Assembly: GCF_033170385.1 (NCBI RefSeq)
Contig: NZ_CP126170.1
Span: 1,884,001 to 1,948,000 of the forward strand
From: Xanthomonas rydalmerensis
Lineage (GTDB): Bacteria > Pseudomonadota > Gammaproteobacteria > Xanthomonadales > Xanthomonadaceae
Reading direction: 5' to 3'
Length of the DNA: 64,000 nt
The translations under genes and the position numbers were made by a program. Positions 35,012 through 45,137 of the stretch are shown here, piece after piece (within the stretch, counting starts at the first letter, position 1; every line of letters starts with the position of its first letter). The notes beneath the pieces were generated by a model. The model was not told the origin of the DNA and ran no database searches. It saw only the letters and a list, made by a program, of their open reading frames with translations.

Positions 35012-35488
35012 ATGAAGCGGTTCCAGAGCGGCAGACACATGGCAGGCGTCACCCTCATCGAGGTGATGATCTCGGTGTTGATCCTGGGAGTGGGGATGCT
35101 GGGCGTGGCGGCGATGCAGACCACGGCGCTGCGCAACAACCAGAGCGCGCTGCAGCGCAGCCAGATCGTCATGCAGACCTACACGATCCTCGATGCGATG
35201 CGCGCCAACCGCAGCGCGGCGATGCTCGGGGCCTACAACACCGGCAGCATGCTGTGCACGGCGCCGGCGGCGGGCGATCTGGTGGCGACCGACAAGTCGG
35301 TCTGGCTCAACGGCTTGAAGGATGCGATTGGCGGCGACAAGACGACGACCTGCGGTTCCATCGCCTGCAACGACGGCAATTGCACGATCACCGTGCAATG
35401 GGACGACAGCCGCGGAATGAACTCCAGTGCTAACGGCAACATCAGCGGCAGCGCGACCCAGACCCTGAGCACGACGGCCCAACTGTGA
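35012..35488 (+). CDS. pilV: Type IV pilus modification/minor pilin PilV
   Basis: 158 residues. Prepilin cleavage after Gly12 (AGVTLIEVMISVLILGVGMLGVAAMQ), with Glu17 at +5. The N-terminal hydrophobic helix and the LGVAAMQTTALRNNQSALQRSQ block are typical of PilV. Starts 25 bases after fimT with GGAG upstream, and its stop overlaps the pilW GTG start. Confidence 0.93.
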   Translation: MKRFQSGRHMAGVTLIEVMISVLILGVGMLGVAAMQTTALRNNQSALQRSQIVMQTYTILDAMRANRSAAMLGAYNTGSMLCTAPAAGDLVATDKSVWLNGLKDAIGGDKTTTCGSIACNDGNCTITVQWDDSRGMNSSANGNISGSATQTLSTTAQL

Positions 35489-36453
35489 ACATACGTATCG
35501 CGCTTACGCCGCCGCGGCGCCAATCCGGCTTCAACCTGATCGAGCTGATGATTTCGATGCTGCTCGGCCTGCTGGTGGTCGGTGCGGCGATCGGCATCTT
35601 CCTGTCCAACCGCCAGACCTATGCGGCGACCGAGGGCCTGAGCCGGATCCAGGAGTCGGCGCGGACCGGCTTCGAGATGATGGCCCAGGACATCCGCGAG
35701 GCCGGCGGCAATCCCTGCGATTCCGGATTGCCGGTGGCGAACGTGCTGAACAATCCGACGGCGAGCTGGTGGACGAACTGGTCGCTGCCGCTGACCGGCT
35801 ACGAGAACAGCAACCCGTCCAACCTCACCGTCACGTCGGGTACCGACGCGATCCAGATCCTCTCCGCCGGTACCGGCGGTGCGACCGTGACGGCGCACAA
35901 CCCCGCGAACCAGACGCTGACGCTCAACGCGGCAGCGCCGGATCTGCACAGCAACGCGATCATGCTGCTGTGCGACCGTCAGCAACTGGCTGTGCTGCAG
36001 GTGAACAGCGTTTCCGGCACCACCGCCAATTACTCCAGTGGTGGGCTCAACGCCTGCACGCGGCTCGGGCGCCTGCCGGGCGTGTGTGTCGCTGGTTCGA
36101 ACAATTACCAATACGAGATCAACTCCATCCTGACCGAAGTGCGGGCCGTACGCTGGTATGTGGCCGCCAGTAGCGGCGGGGCGGGGGGGACGTCCCTGTA
36201 TCAGGAAGTAATCGCGCCAGGCGGCACGAGTCAGAAGAACGAAATCGCCGATGGCGTCACCGGCCTGCAGTTCAATTATCTGTCGATCGGTCAGGCCGCA
36301 TATCAGCCTGCCAACGTGGTCACCAACTGGGCCAATGTGATCGCGGTGAAGATCGACATGACCGTCAGCGCCAATACGGCAGCCGGTACAAACCAGCAGC
36401 CGGCGACACGGACCTTCAGCACGATCGTGAGCATCAGGAACCGGAACCCGTGA
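35485..36453 (+). CDS. pilW: Type IV pilus minor pilin PilW
   Basis: 322 residues from GTG at 35485 (GTGA overlap with pilV). Cleavage after Gly15 (SGFNLIELMISMLLGLLVVGAA), with Glu20 at +5. A large C-terminal domain (about 45-320) has several Cys. Length and the SNRQTYAATEGLSRIQESARTGFEMMAQDIREAG block are usual for PilW. It overlaps pilX by four bases (GTGA). Confidence 0.93.
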   Translation: MNIRIALTPPRRQSGFNLIELMISMLLGLLVVGAAIGIFLSNRQTYAATEGLSRIQESARTGFEMMAQDIREAGGNPCDSGLPVANVLNNPTASWWTNWSLPLTGYENSNPSNLTVTSGTDAIQILSAGTGGATVTAHNPANQTLTLNAAAPDLHSNAIMLLCDRQQLAVLQVNSVSGTTANYSSGGLNACTRLGRLPGVCVAGSNNYQYEINSILTEVRAVRWYVAASSGGAGGTSLYQEVIAPGGTSQKNEIADGVTGLQFNYLSIGQAAYQPANVVTNWANVIAVKIDMTVSANTAAGTNQQPATRTFSTIVSIRNRNP

Positions 36454-37028
36454 ACACGTCGCCATCGCCCCGCCGGCAGGCCGGCATTTCGCTCATCGTC
36501 GTCCTGCTGCTGTTGCTGGTGATGACGCTGCTGGGACTCGCCGTCCTGCGCGGCACGCTGCTGCAGGAGCGCATGTCTTCCAACATGTACGACCGCAGCC
36601 TGGGATTCCAGGCCGCCGAAAGCGCCTTGCGCGATGCGGAGAAGGTCATTCAGACCGCCGCTGCGGCCGGCAATACCGTCGGCTTCAACTGCTCGTCAGG
36701 CACCACCGTATGTCCGGCCGTGCCCAGTAACACGTATACCGGCAATGCCTCCAGCGGCTGTGCGCTGGGCACCCAGGAGTGCTGGGTGAACGGCACGGTG
36801 GCGCCGAAGGGCCAGGCAGTGCCGGCCCAGTACTACATCCAGTATCTGGGCCAGCGCACCAGCGAGGATCAGTTGGGCCTGGGGTCGAGCATCAACCAGA
36901 ACCAGTATGGCGGTACCGGCGGCACGTCGCTTGAAAAATACTATCGGGTGATCGCGCGTAGCGGCGATCCGTCCGCGTCCAATGGCCGCGCCATTGTCGT
37001 GCTGCAGACCAACGTCACCGTCAAGTAA
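36450..37028 (+). CDS. pilX: Type IV pilus minor pilin PilX
   Basis: 192 residues from GTG at 36450. Cleavage after Gly12 ([19 protein letters not shown]); position +5 is Val, not Glu, a feature of PilX-type and GspK-like tip proteins. [30 protein letters not shown] is the family block. Its stop (TAA) shares one base with the first possible pilY1 ATG. Confidence 0.92.
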   Translation: MNTSPSPRRQAGISLIVVLLLLLVMTLLGLAVLRGTLLQERMSSNMYDRSLGFQAAESALRDAEKVIQTAAAAGNTVGFNCSSGTTVCPAVPSNTYTGNASSGCALGTQECWVNGTVAPKGQAVPAQYYIQYLGQRTSEDQLGLGSSINQNQYGGTGGTSLEKYYRVIARSGDPSASNGRAIVVLQTNVTVK

Positions 37029-37039
37029 TGGAGCCCTCT

Positions 37040-40000
37040 ATGACCAGTCGAGCGAAGAAGACGACATACCGGGACTGGCTCCTTGCCGTGGTGGCAGGCC
37101 TGTTCATCGGTACCGTGGGTGGGGCAGGTGCGGATGTGGATGTCTCGCAGTCGCCGCTGTATGTCGGTAGCGATGTGCCGGGCAATCTGGCCTTTGTGCC
37201 GTCGGTGGAATTTCCGACGGTCATCAGCAAGGCGAATCTGTCCGATACTTATTCGGTGACGAGCAGGTTCGTCGGCTATTTCGACTCCGAGAAGTGCTAC
37301 AGATACCACTACAGCGACACCGAGAGCGACCGCTACTTCTACCCGGTCAGCCTGCTCGGTAACAATCCGAGCAGCTATGCCTGTACCGGTGCGGGCGTCT
37401 GGGCGGGCAACTTCCTCAACTGGGCCGCGACCCAGACCATCGATCCGTTCCGCTCGGCGCTGACCGGCGGCTATCGTTCGCGCGACACGGCGAGCGAGAC
37501 GTTGCTGGAAAAGGCGGTCGCCGATCGCCCAGCGACCAGCAATTTTCCGCGTCGTTCGATCAGCAACAATGCCACGCTGATCGCGGGGGGGGGCGGGTGC
37601 GCAGTGGCAGAATTTCAATATGCGCATCGACGGGCTGGGCAACCAGATGTTCTTTGCCAACGGAAGCCTGGTCGATCCCTCCTCGAATCAGCAAATCGCC
37701 TACGATCCGAGCAAGCATGCCCTGAATGGCAGCTTTCTCAAGCCGGACGGTTCTCCGTGTAACACGCTTTTCAACATAGGCTGTGTGCGCGACACCACCT
37801 TGACCTTTCAGGTCTCGGTGCGGGTCAAAGTGTGCGATGCCAGCTTGGGCGCGGGGTACCTTGAAGACAACTGCGTTGCCTATCCGAGCGGCTATTACAA
37901 GCCTGAGGGCTTGATCCAGCAGTATGCCAAGCGGATCCGTTACAGCGTCTTCGGCTACAAGAACACGGATGATCCTTCCGTGGACAGCGGTGTCTTGCGT
38001 GCCAACCAGAAATTCGTAGGCCCCTATACCTACAATCCCGACCAGGGAACGCTCGCGAATACGGCGCGAGAGTGGGATCCGCAGACGGGTGTCATCTACC
38101 AGAATCCCGATGCCTCCGACGCCGCAGCGACAACGTCGGCAATCGGCGGAACAGACCCCCGGTATCAGGTCGTCAACAGCGGCGTCATCAATTATCTGAA
38201 CAAGTTCGGTCAACTCAATACCGGCAAGAACGTCAAGTCGTACGACGATGTCAGTGAGCTCTATTACGCCGCAATCCGCTATTTCAAGCACCAGGGCAAT
38301 ATCGCGGCCTACTCTTCGTTGAGTGGGAACGCGCAGCAGCGATACCAGCAAACCGATGGTTTCCCGGTCATCACCCAATGGAACGATCCGATTTCTTATC
38401 GCTGCCAGATCAATGTGATCTTGGGAATCGGCGACACCAATACGCATTTGGACAAGAATCTGCCAGGCAACACCACCAACTTGAGTGGCGAGCCGGCCAC
38501 GCCGCCGGAAGTGACCCGCGATACCTCGGTCAGCGTCATCGACCGCATGACGCAGATCTGGCGCAAGGAAGGCAAGTCTGCCTCCGACGCCGCCTCCAGC
38601 GCGGTCACGCCGCAGTTCAATAGCGACAAGAACTCCGCCTACATCGCGGCGCTCGCCTACGACGCGCATACCAAGGATCTGCGCCCGGACAACGCCAGCG
38701 ACGGTCTGGCCGGCAAACAGACCCTGTCCACACACTGGGTCGACGTGGTGGAGTATGGCGATTACAAGTCGCCGAACACTAACCAATATTGGCTGACCAC
38801 GAAGTACGGCGGTTTCCGTGTGCCGGAAGGCTACGATCCGGAGACCAATATCAGCGCCTTGGCGGACTCCACCTGGTGGGACGGCAGCTCCTACGTCAAT
38901 GGCAATACCAATTACAAGAAGCCGGACAATTACTACCTCGCCGCCGACGCGGAAAAGATGGTGGCCAGCCTGCGCCAGGCGTTCGAGCGCATCCTGGAGG
39001 AGATGAAGGGGTCCGCGGCGTCCCTCGCCAGTAACACGACCAAGCTGGAGGCTGGGGCGCGGACGTACCAGTCGGTGTTCTACAGCGGTACCTGGCGTGG
39101 TGATGTGGTGGCGTACGACGTCAACCAGACCACCGGCGCGCTGACGCAGGCGTGGAGCGCGAGCGCGCAGTTCCCGGCATGGGATACCCGGACAATCAAG
39201 TTCGTCAACTCGAACGGGAATCTGGACAACTTCGCCTATGGCAAGCTCTCCGGAACGCCGTTGTCGTCCGCAACGCAGAACCAGATTAACTATCTGCGTG
39301 GCGATCGCTCGCAGGAGAAGGCCAACGGTGGCGTCTTGCGTACCCGTACGGGCATCCTGGGCGACATCGTCAATTCGCAGCCGGTCTATGTGGGAGCGCC
39401 CAATCCGCGTCTTTACACGACGGCGACGTTCAACGGCGCCAGCACGTATGCCTCCTTCGCCGCGGCCAAGTCCACACGCGCGCCGATGATCTATGTCGGT
39501 GCCAATGACGGCATGCTGCATGGGTTCGATGCCAGCACCGGCGCGGAGAAGTTCGCCTTCGTGCCGAAAGCGGCGATGACAGGACTGCTCGACTACACCG
39601 ATCCGAACTACCAGCACCGGTATTACGTGGATGGCGAACTCACCGTGTCGGACGTCTACTCCGGGAGCGGCTGGCGCTCGGTGCTGATCGGCACTATGGG
39701 GCGTGGCGGCAAGGGTATGTTCGCGCTGGATGTCACTGACCCCAACAACATCACGCTGCTGTGGGACAAGACCTCCACCACCACCGACCTCGTCGGGCTG
39801 GGGAACAATCTCGGCAAGCCGATCATCGGGCAGCTCGCCAACGGGCAGTGGTACGCGATGCTCGGCAATGGCCCCAACAGCAGCGGCGATTCAGCGGATC
39901 TCATCTTGGTGAACGCCATCACTGGCGCGTCGAGCCGCATCCAGACGGGGGCGAGTGGCAACAATGGCCTGTCCGCTGTATTGGCCTGGTCGTCCAACAA

Positions 40001-40793
40001 CGATTTCATCGTCGATCGCCTGTATGCCGGGGATCTCAACGGGAATGTCTGGCGATTCAACATGACCGGCACGAGCGGTACCGCGAGCAGGCTGTTCTCC
40101 GCCAGCTATGGGGCGAAGGCGCAGCCGATCACCGCGGCGCCCACGGCGGCGAAGGACCCGGCGACGGGCTTGACCTGGGTGTTCTTCGGCACCGGCAAGT
40201 ATCTTTCCAGCGGCGATATCGGCAACAAGGACGTCCAGTCCTGGTACGGCCTGATCGACCGCGGCAGCACCATTCCTTCCAATCGCACCACCCTGAACAA
40301 GGTCAACATCCTGCAGGAAGGCACCGTCAACGGCTTTGCCGTGCGCGTGATCGAGGACAAGCCCAGCGCCGGACAGGACGGCTGGTACATGGACTTGCTG
40401 TCGCCTCCCGGCACGCCGCAGGGCGAGCGCATGGTGGTGTCCAACTTCTTCCAGGGCACTGCGCTGATCGGCACCACGCGTATTCCGGATTCGGGCGATG
40501 TGTGCAGCCCCAGCGGCAAGGGTTTCGTGATGGCGATCAACCCCTTCACCGGCGGCCGTCTGTCGCAATCCTTCTTCGACCTGGATGGCAGTGGCGGATC
40601 CAGCACCGGCGATACACTCAATGGCACCCCCGTCTCCGGCATCGGCCTGAACAGCAGTCCCAATAGTCCGATCTTCATCGGCAACCAGATGCAGATCGCG
40701 TTGGACAACGCGAGTACGACCACGCTCGGTACCAATAGCAGCGCGCTCAGCATGAAGCGCGTGTCCTGGCGCGAACTCCTGAGGAACAATTGA
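37040..40793 (+). pseudogene. pilY1: Type IV pilus adhesin/biogenesis factor PilY1, out of frame at a G9 run
   Basis: PilY1 sits at the pilus tip, acts as adhesin and regulates retraction through Ca2+. The N-terminal part (37040-37762; signal peptide, then [16 protein letters not shown], and ending soon after IAGGGG) and the rest (in frame from about 37590 to 40793) are in different frames. They meet at nine G (37585-37593). Removing one G rejoins them as a protein of about 1250 residues ([14 protein letters not shown]). The C-terminal beta-propeller region has [17 protein letters not shown] and [15 protein letters not shown], a Ca2+-type loop. ATG at 37040 has TGGAG upstream; 37028 is the alternative. 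As read, the product is a 240-residue fragment. Phase variation, mutation or a sequencing error are all possible. Confidence 0.88.
37585..37593 (+). repeat. G9 homopolymer, possible slippage site in pilY1
   Basis: Nine consecutive G in the coding strand, followed by CGGG. Eight would put pilY1 in frame. Such runs are prone to slipped-strand mispairing. Confidence 0.85.
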
Positions 40794-41215
40794 TGCGATC
40801 ACTCACTTTCACGGCCCGTCGTCAGCGCGGTTTCACCCTGATCGAACTGATGATCGTGGTCGCGATCGTAGGCGTTCTGGCGGCGATCGCCTTCGCCAGC
40901 TATCAATCCTACGTCATCAAATCGCGTCGCTCGGCCGCGTCCGTCTGTCTGCAGCAGGGCGTGCAGCTCATCGAGCGGTACTACACGACCAACATGTCGT
41001 ACGCCAATGTGCCGCTGCCGACGTGCCCGAGCGATGCGGTGCAGTTCTATGATCTGTCGTTCAGCGTTGCGCCCACTGCGAATGCATTCAAGCTGACGGC
41101 GACGCCTCGCGCGGACAGCCCTCAGGCAAAGGACACCCAGTGCGGCGCGCTCAGCATCGACCAGAAGGGGACGCGGACGACGTCCACCGGCGCTGGCGAG
41201 GGCACCTGCTGGTGA
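40793..41215 (+). CDS. pilE: Type IV pilin-like protein PilE
   Basis: 140 residues. Cleavage after Gly13 (RGFTLIELMIVVAIVGVLAAIAFASYQSYV), with Glu18 at +5. The C-terminal domain has Cys in VCLQQG, PTCPSD, TQCGAL and the terminal GTCW. This is the last gene of the minor-pilin operon; its ATG shares a base with the pilY1 stop (TGATG), and GAGGAAC is the ribosome binding site. It may be the PilE-type minor pilin rather than the main pilin PilA, which is usually elsewhere in Xanthomonas. Confidence 0.92.
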   Translation: MRSLTFTARRQRGFTLIELMIVVAIVGVLAAIAFASYQSYVIKSRRSAASVCLQQGVQLIERYYTTNMSYANVPLPTCPSDAVQFYDLSFSVAPTANAFKLTATPRADSPQAKDTQCGALSIDQKGTRTTSTGAGEGTCW

Positions 41216-41265
41216 TGCTGGGCGGATAGGGCGCAGCTGCAACCAGCGAGGCGCGCGGTCACCCC

Positions 41266-41294
41266 TTGCGGTCGGCATGAGGCCTCTATACAAT
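41266..41294 (+). promoter_or_regulatory. Putative tRNA-Asn promoter
   Basis: TTGCGG (41266-41271), 17-base spacer, TACAAT (41289-41294), about 10 bases before the tRNA. Confidence 0.65.
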
Positions 41295-41304
41295 GCGCCT
41301 CCCC

Positions 41305-41381
41305 GCCCGAATAGCTCAGCCGGTTAGAGCACTTGACTGTTAATCAGGGGGTCGTTGGTTCGAGTCCAACTTCGGGCGCCA
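41305..41381 (+). tRNA. tRNA-Asn (GTT)
   Basis: 77 bases including an encoded CCA. Acceptor GCCCGAA pairs with TTCGGGC, D-arm AGCTCAGCCGGTTAGAGC, anticodon loop CTGTTAA gives GTT, T-arm GTTGGTTCGAGTCCAAC. A terminator with a GCAA loop follows at once. Confidence 0.97.
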
Positions 41382-41388
41382 AATCCGC

Positions 41389-41420
41389 AAAGGCCGCGAG
41401 CAATCGCGGCCTTTGCTTTT
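41389..41420 (+). terminator. Terminator after tRNA-Asn
   Basis: AAAGGCCGCGA (41389-41399) and TCGCGGCCTTT (41404-41414) form a perfect 11-bp stem with a GCAA tetraloop, followed by GCTTTT. It is nearly symmetric and may also stop the convergent GspH-like gene. Confidence 0.92.
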
Positions 41421-41425
41421 GCGTG

Positions 41426-41962
41426 TCAGTCCGGCGTCCGGCAGGGCATCGGTTCCGTCGTTTTCCGGGTGCGGATGCGTCCGGTGTTGTTCACTACCAC
41501 CGCGGCGCGTAGCTGCCCCCGCTCGCAGATGCTGACGGTCAGGTTGCTGCCGGCGCTGCGGCCATCGGGCAGGAAGCGGATCGAGGGCCGGCCGCGGTTG
41601 GAGCGCAGGACCAGGGTGCCGGTGCCTGGTGCGCTGCCTTCGCTGAGGATGCTGTCCGGCGCGATGGGCTGGCCTTGCCGTTCCGGGTCGCGGAACACCA
41701 GCCAGCCCTGGCTCCAGTCGCTGTCGCTGCGGCAACTGCCGTCTCCGTTGGACGGGCAGGCGCTGACCGGGACGCCTGAGCTGATGGCGCTGCTGCGCGC
41801 CAGGGCGAGGTGTGCGCTCAGTTGGTGCGTGGCGGCCGTCAAGCGCTGGTTTGCCAGCATTTCCCGGAATGCTGGCAGGCCGATGCCGGCGACCAGGCAG
41901 ATCACCACCATCACGATCATCGCCTCGAGCAATGTGTAGCCTTTGACCGCAGCGTTGCGCAT
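41426..41962 (-). CDS. GspH/FimT-family pseudopilin, second copy
   Basis: 178 residues from ATG at 41962. Cleavage after Gly8 (KGYTLLEAMIVMVVICLVAGIGLPAF), with Tyr at +1 and Glu13 at +5. Ser/Ala-rich helix (THQLSAHLALARSSAI) and Cys pair in SACPSNGDGSCRSDS follow, like the fimT product at 34426. It lies on the other strand past tRNA-Asn and is divergent from uvrB. It may be an alternative minor pilin. Confidence 0.88.
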   Translation of the reverse strand: MRNAAVKGYTLLEAMIVMVVICLVAGIGLPAFREMLANQRLTAATHQLSAHLALARSSAISSGVPVSACPSNGDGSCRSDSDWSQGWLVFRDPERQGQPIAPDSILSEGSAPGTGTLVLRSNRGRPSIRFLPDGRSAGSNLTVSICERGQLRAAVVVNNTGRIRTRKTTEPMPCRTPD

Positions 41963-42109
41963 GTCCGTCGTCTCCCGGTGCGAGGTCGCCAGTCTCGCGG
42001 CGGGGCGGCAGGGCTTGAATGAGGGGGTTGTGCGTTCCCATGTAGGAAATCTCCCCGGCGCGGGGTCGGCCGACGCTGTCGCCCGCGCTTTCCACCTTGA
42101 GGCTTGCGC

Positions 42110-44140
<2,031 letters not shown>

Positions 44141-44172
44141 GTGGGCCGCAGTGGCCGATATGGGGGCGGGTA

Positions 44173-44201
44173 TTGTTCTTGTCCGCCAGGTGGGCTAAGA
44201 T
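44173..44201 (+). promoter_or_regulatory. Putative tRNA-Val promoter
   Basis: TTGTTC (44173-44178), 17-base spacer, TAAGAT (44196-44201). Confidence 0.6.
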
Positions 44202-44235
44202 TCGCGCCCCTGCAGCGGTGCGCCGCGGCAGAGAA

Positions 44236-44310
44236 GGGCGGTTAGCTCAGCGGTAGAGCACTACCTTGACATGGTAGGGGTCACAGGTTCGAACCCTGTA
44301 CCGCCCACCA
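44236..44310 (+). tRNA. tRNA-Val (GAC)
   Basis: 75 bases with encoded CCA. Acceptor GGGCGGT pairs with ACCGCCC; anticodon stem ACTACC..GGTAGG with loop TTGACAT gives GAC. T-arm CACAGGTTCGAACCCTGT. The T-arm and 3' end are copied at 44438-44467, which suggests integration at this tRNA. Confidence 0.97.
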
Positions 44311-44437
44311 CTTGAAACCCAAGCAGCACTGCGGTTTCAGTGGATACTTCATCACCTTGCACATCCATAATTGACCCCACACTGACCCCAGTGTCACGCA
44401 GTCGGGCAATTCGTGCGCGAGGTGTCCCGTAAGGGCA

Positions 44438-44467
44438 GGTCACAGGTTCGAACCCTGTATCGCCACC
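44438..44467 (+). repeat. Duplicated tRNA-Val 3' end, putative attachment-site remnant
   Basis: GGTCACAGGTTCGAACCCTGTA (44438-44459) is identical to 44279-44300 in tRNA-Val, and TCGCCACCA continues with near identity to CCGCCCACCA. Only the T-arm and 3' end are present, without the rest of a tRNA. 137 bases lie between the copies. The tRNA terminator at 44499 lies after the second copy, so the spacer looks inserted. Confidence 0.7.
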
Positions 44468-44498
44468 ACGACGCGAAGAAGCGGACGTGGACACGATG

Positions 44499-44522
44499 AA
44501 GCCGGCGAAAGCCGGCTTTTTT
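44499..44522 (+). terminator. Terminator downstream of tRNA-Val region
   Basis: AAGCCGGC (44499-44506), GAAA loop, GCCGGCTT (44511-44518), then a T-run to 44522. Confidence 0.93.
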
Positions 44523-44627
44523 GTGCCTGCACTGCGGCCGCCGGGTAGCGCCCGCGGGGTAGCGCTGGTCGCATGGCCACGCTTGCTTTAGCATCCAAGC
44601 GAACGATCAGGCGAGGAGGCCAGGCGC

Positions 44628-44885
44628 ATGGTGGAATACCATCATACGGTGCAAGTCAAAGGACGCTACCAACTCGTGGCGTTGACCCGGGAGCCGGAGT
44701 ACAGCCCGGCCAACGTGGTGGGCTATGCGGTTACCACCGACGGCGGCGCGCGCGTGGATCCGCACGACATGTCCTGGGACGAGGCGCGGGTCTTCCTGGA
44801 TACCCTGGTCGAGCGCGATCGGGACGCGGTCAGCGCGGAAAAGAAGCCGTCGCGGAACAAGCCGAGCACGCGGCAGCGTCGCTGA
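44628..44885 (+). CDS. Small protein of unknown function next to the T4SS
   Basis: 85 residues, no signal peptide, basic C-terminus (AEKKPSRNKPSTRQRR). The visible features are VKGRYQLVALTREPEYSPANVVGYAVTTDG and a helix SWDEARVFLDTLVERDR. I do not recognise a family. AGGAGG precedes the ATG at 11 bases, which supports it as a gene. It stands between the tRNA-Val scar and virD4, same strand, with 252 bases before virD4. Confidence 0.65.
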   Translation: MVEYHHTVQVKGRYQLVALTREPEYSPANVVGYAVTTDGGARVDPHDMSWDEARVFLDTLVERDRDAVSAEKKPSRNKPSTRQRR

Positions 44886-45100
44886 GGCGCGGTGTGCGCG
44901 TCGAGGTAGGGGCGCAGCGCGCTGGACGCTCGGGCAGGATGTGCCAACGCCATGGGCGTGGCCATGGCGCCATCGGGGGCATGGCAGTTGCGGTGGGGAC
45001 GCCTGTCCGGCTGTGCGCCGTTGCCCGCAGGCGCCGCATCCGCATCCATCTCGCCGCACAGACTGCCTACGCAGGTCGTCTCAAAGTGCGTAACTCGCTC

Positions 45101-45106
45101 TAGAAT
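45101..45106 (+). promoter_or_regulatory. -10-like TAGAAT upstream of virD4
   Basis: TAGAAT lies 31 bases before the virD4 TTG start. GGGAGG (about 45125-45130) is its ribosome binding site. The -35 is unclear. Confidence 0.4.
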
Positions 45107-45137
45107 ATTCGCCAGGATGGATCAGGGAGGATAGGGC

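Noticed and set aside
37560..39617. A 685-codon open frame antisense to pilY1
   Set aside because: Compositional shadow with no family resemblance; the + strand has PilY1 motifs throughout.
44261..44494. Minus-strand small frame with TGFEPVT motifs over tRNA-Val and its copy
   Set aside because: This is the reverse complement of tRNA T-arm sequence, a well-known false protein; it has no gene features.
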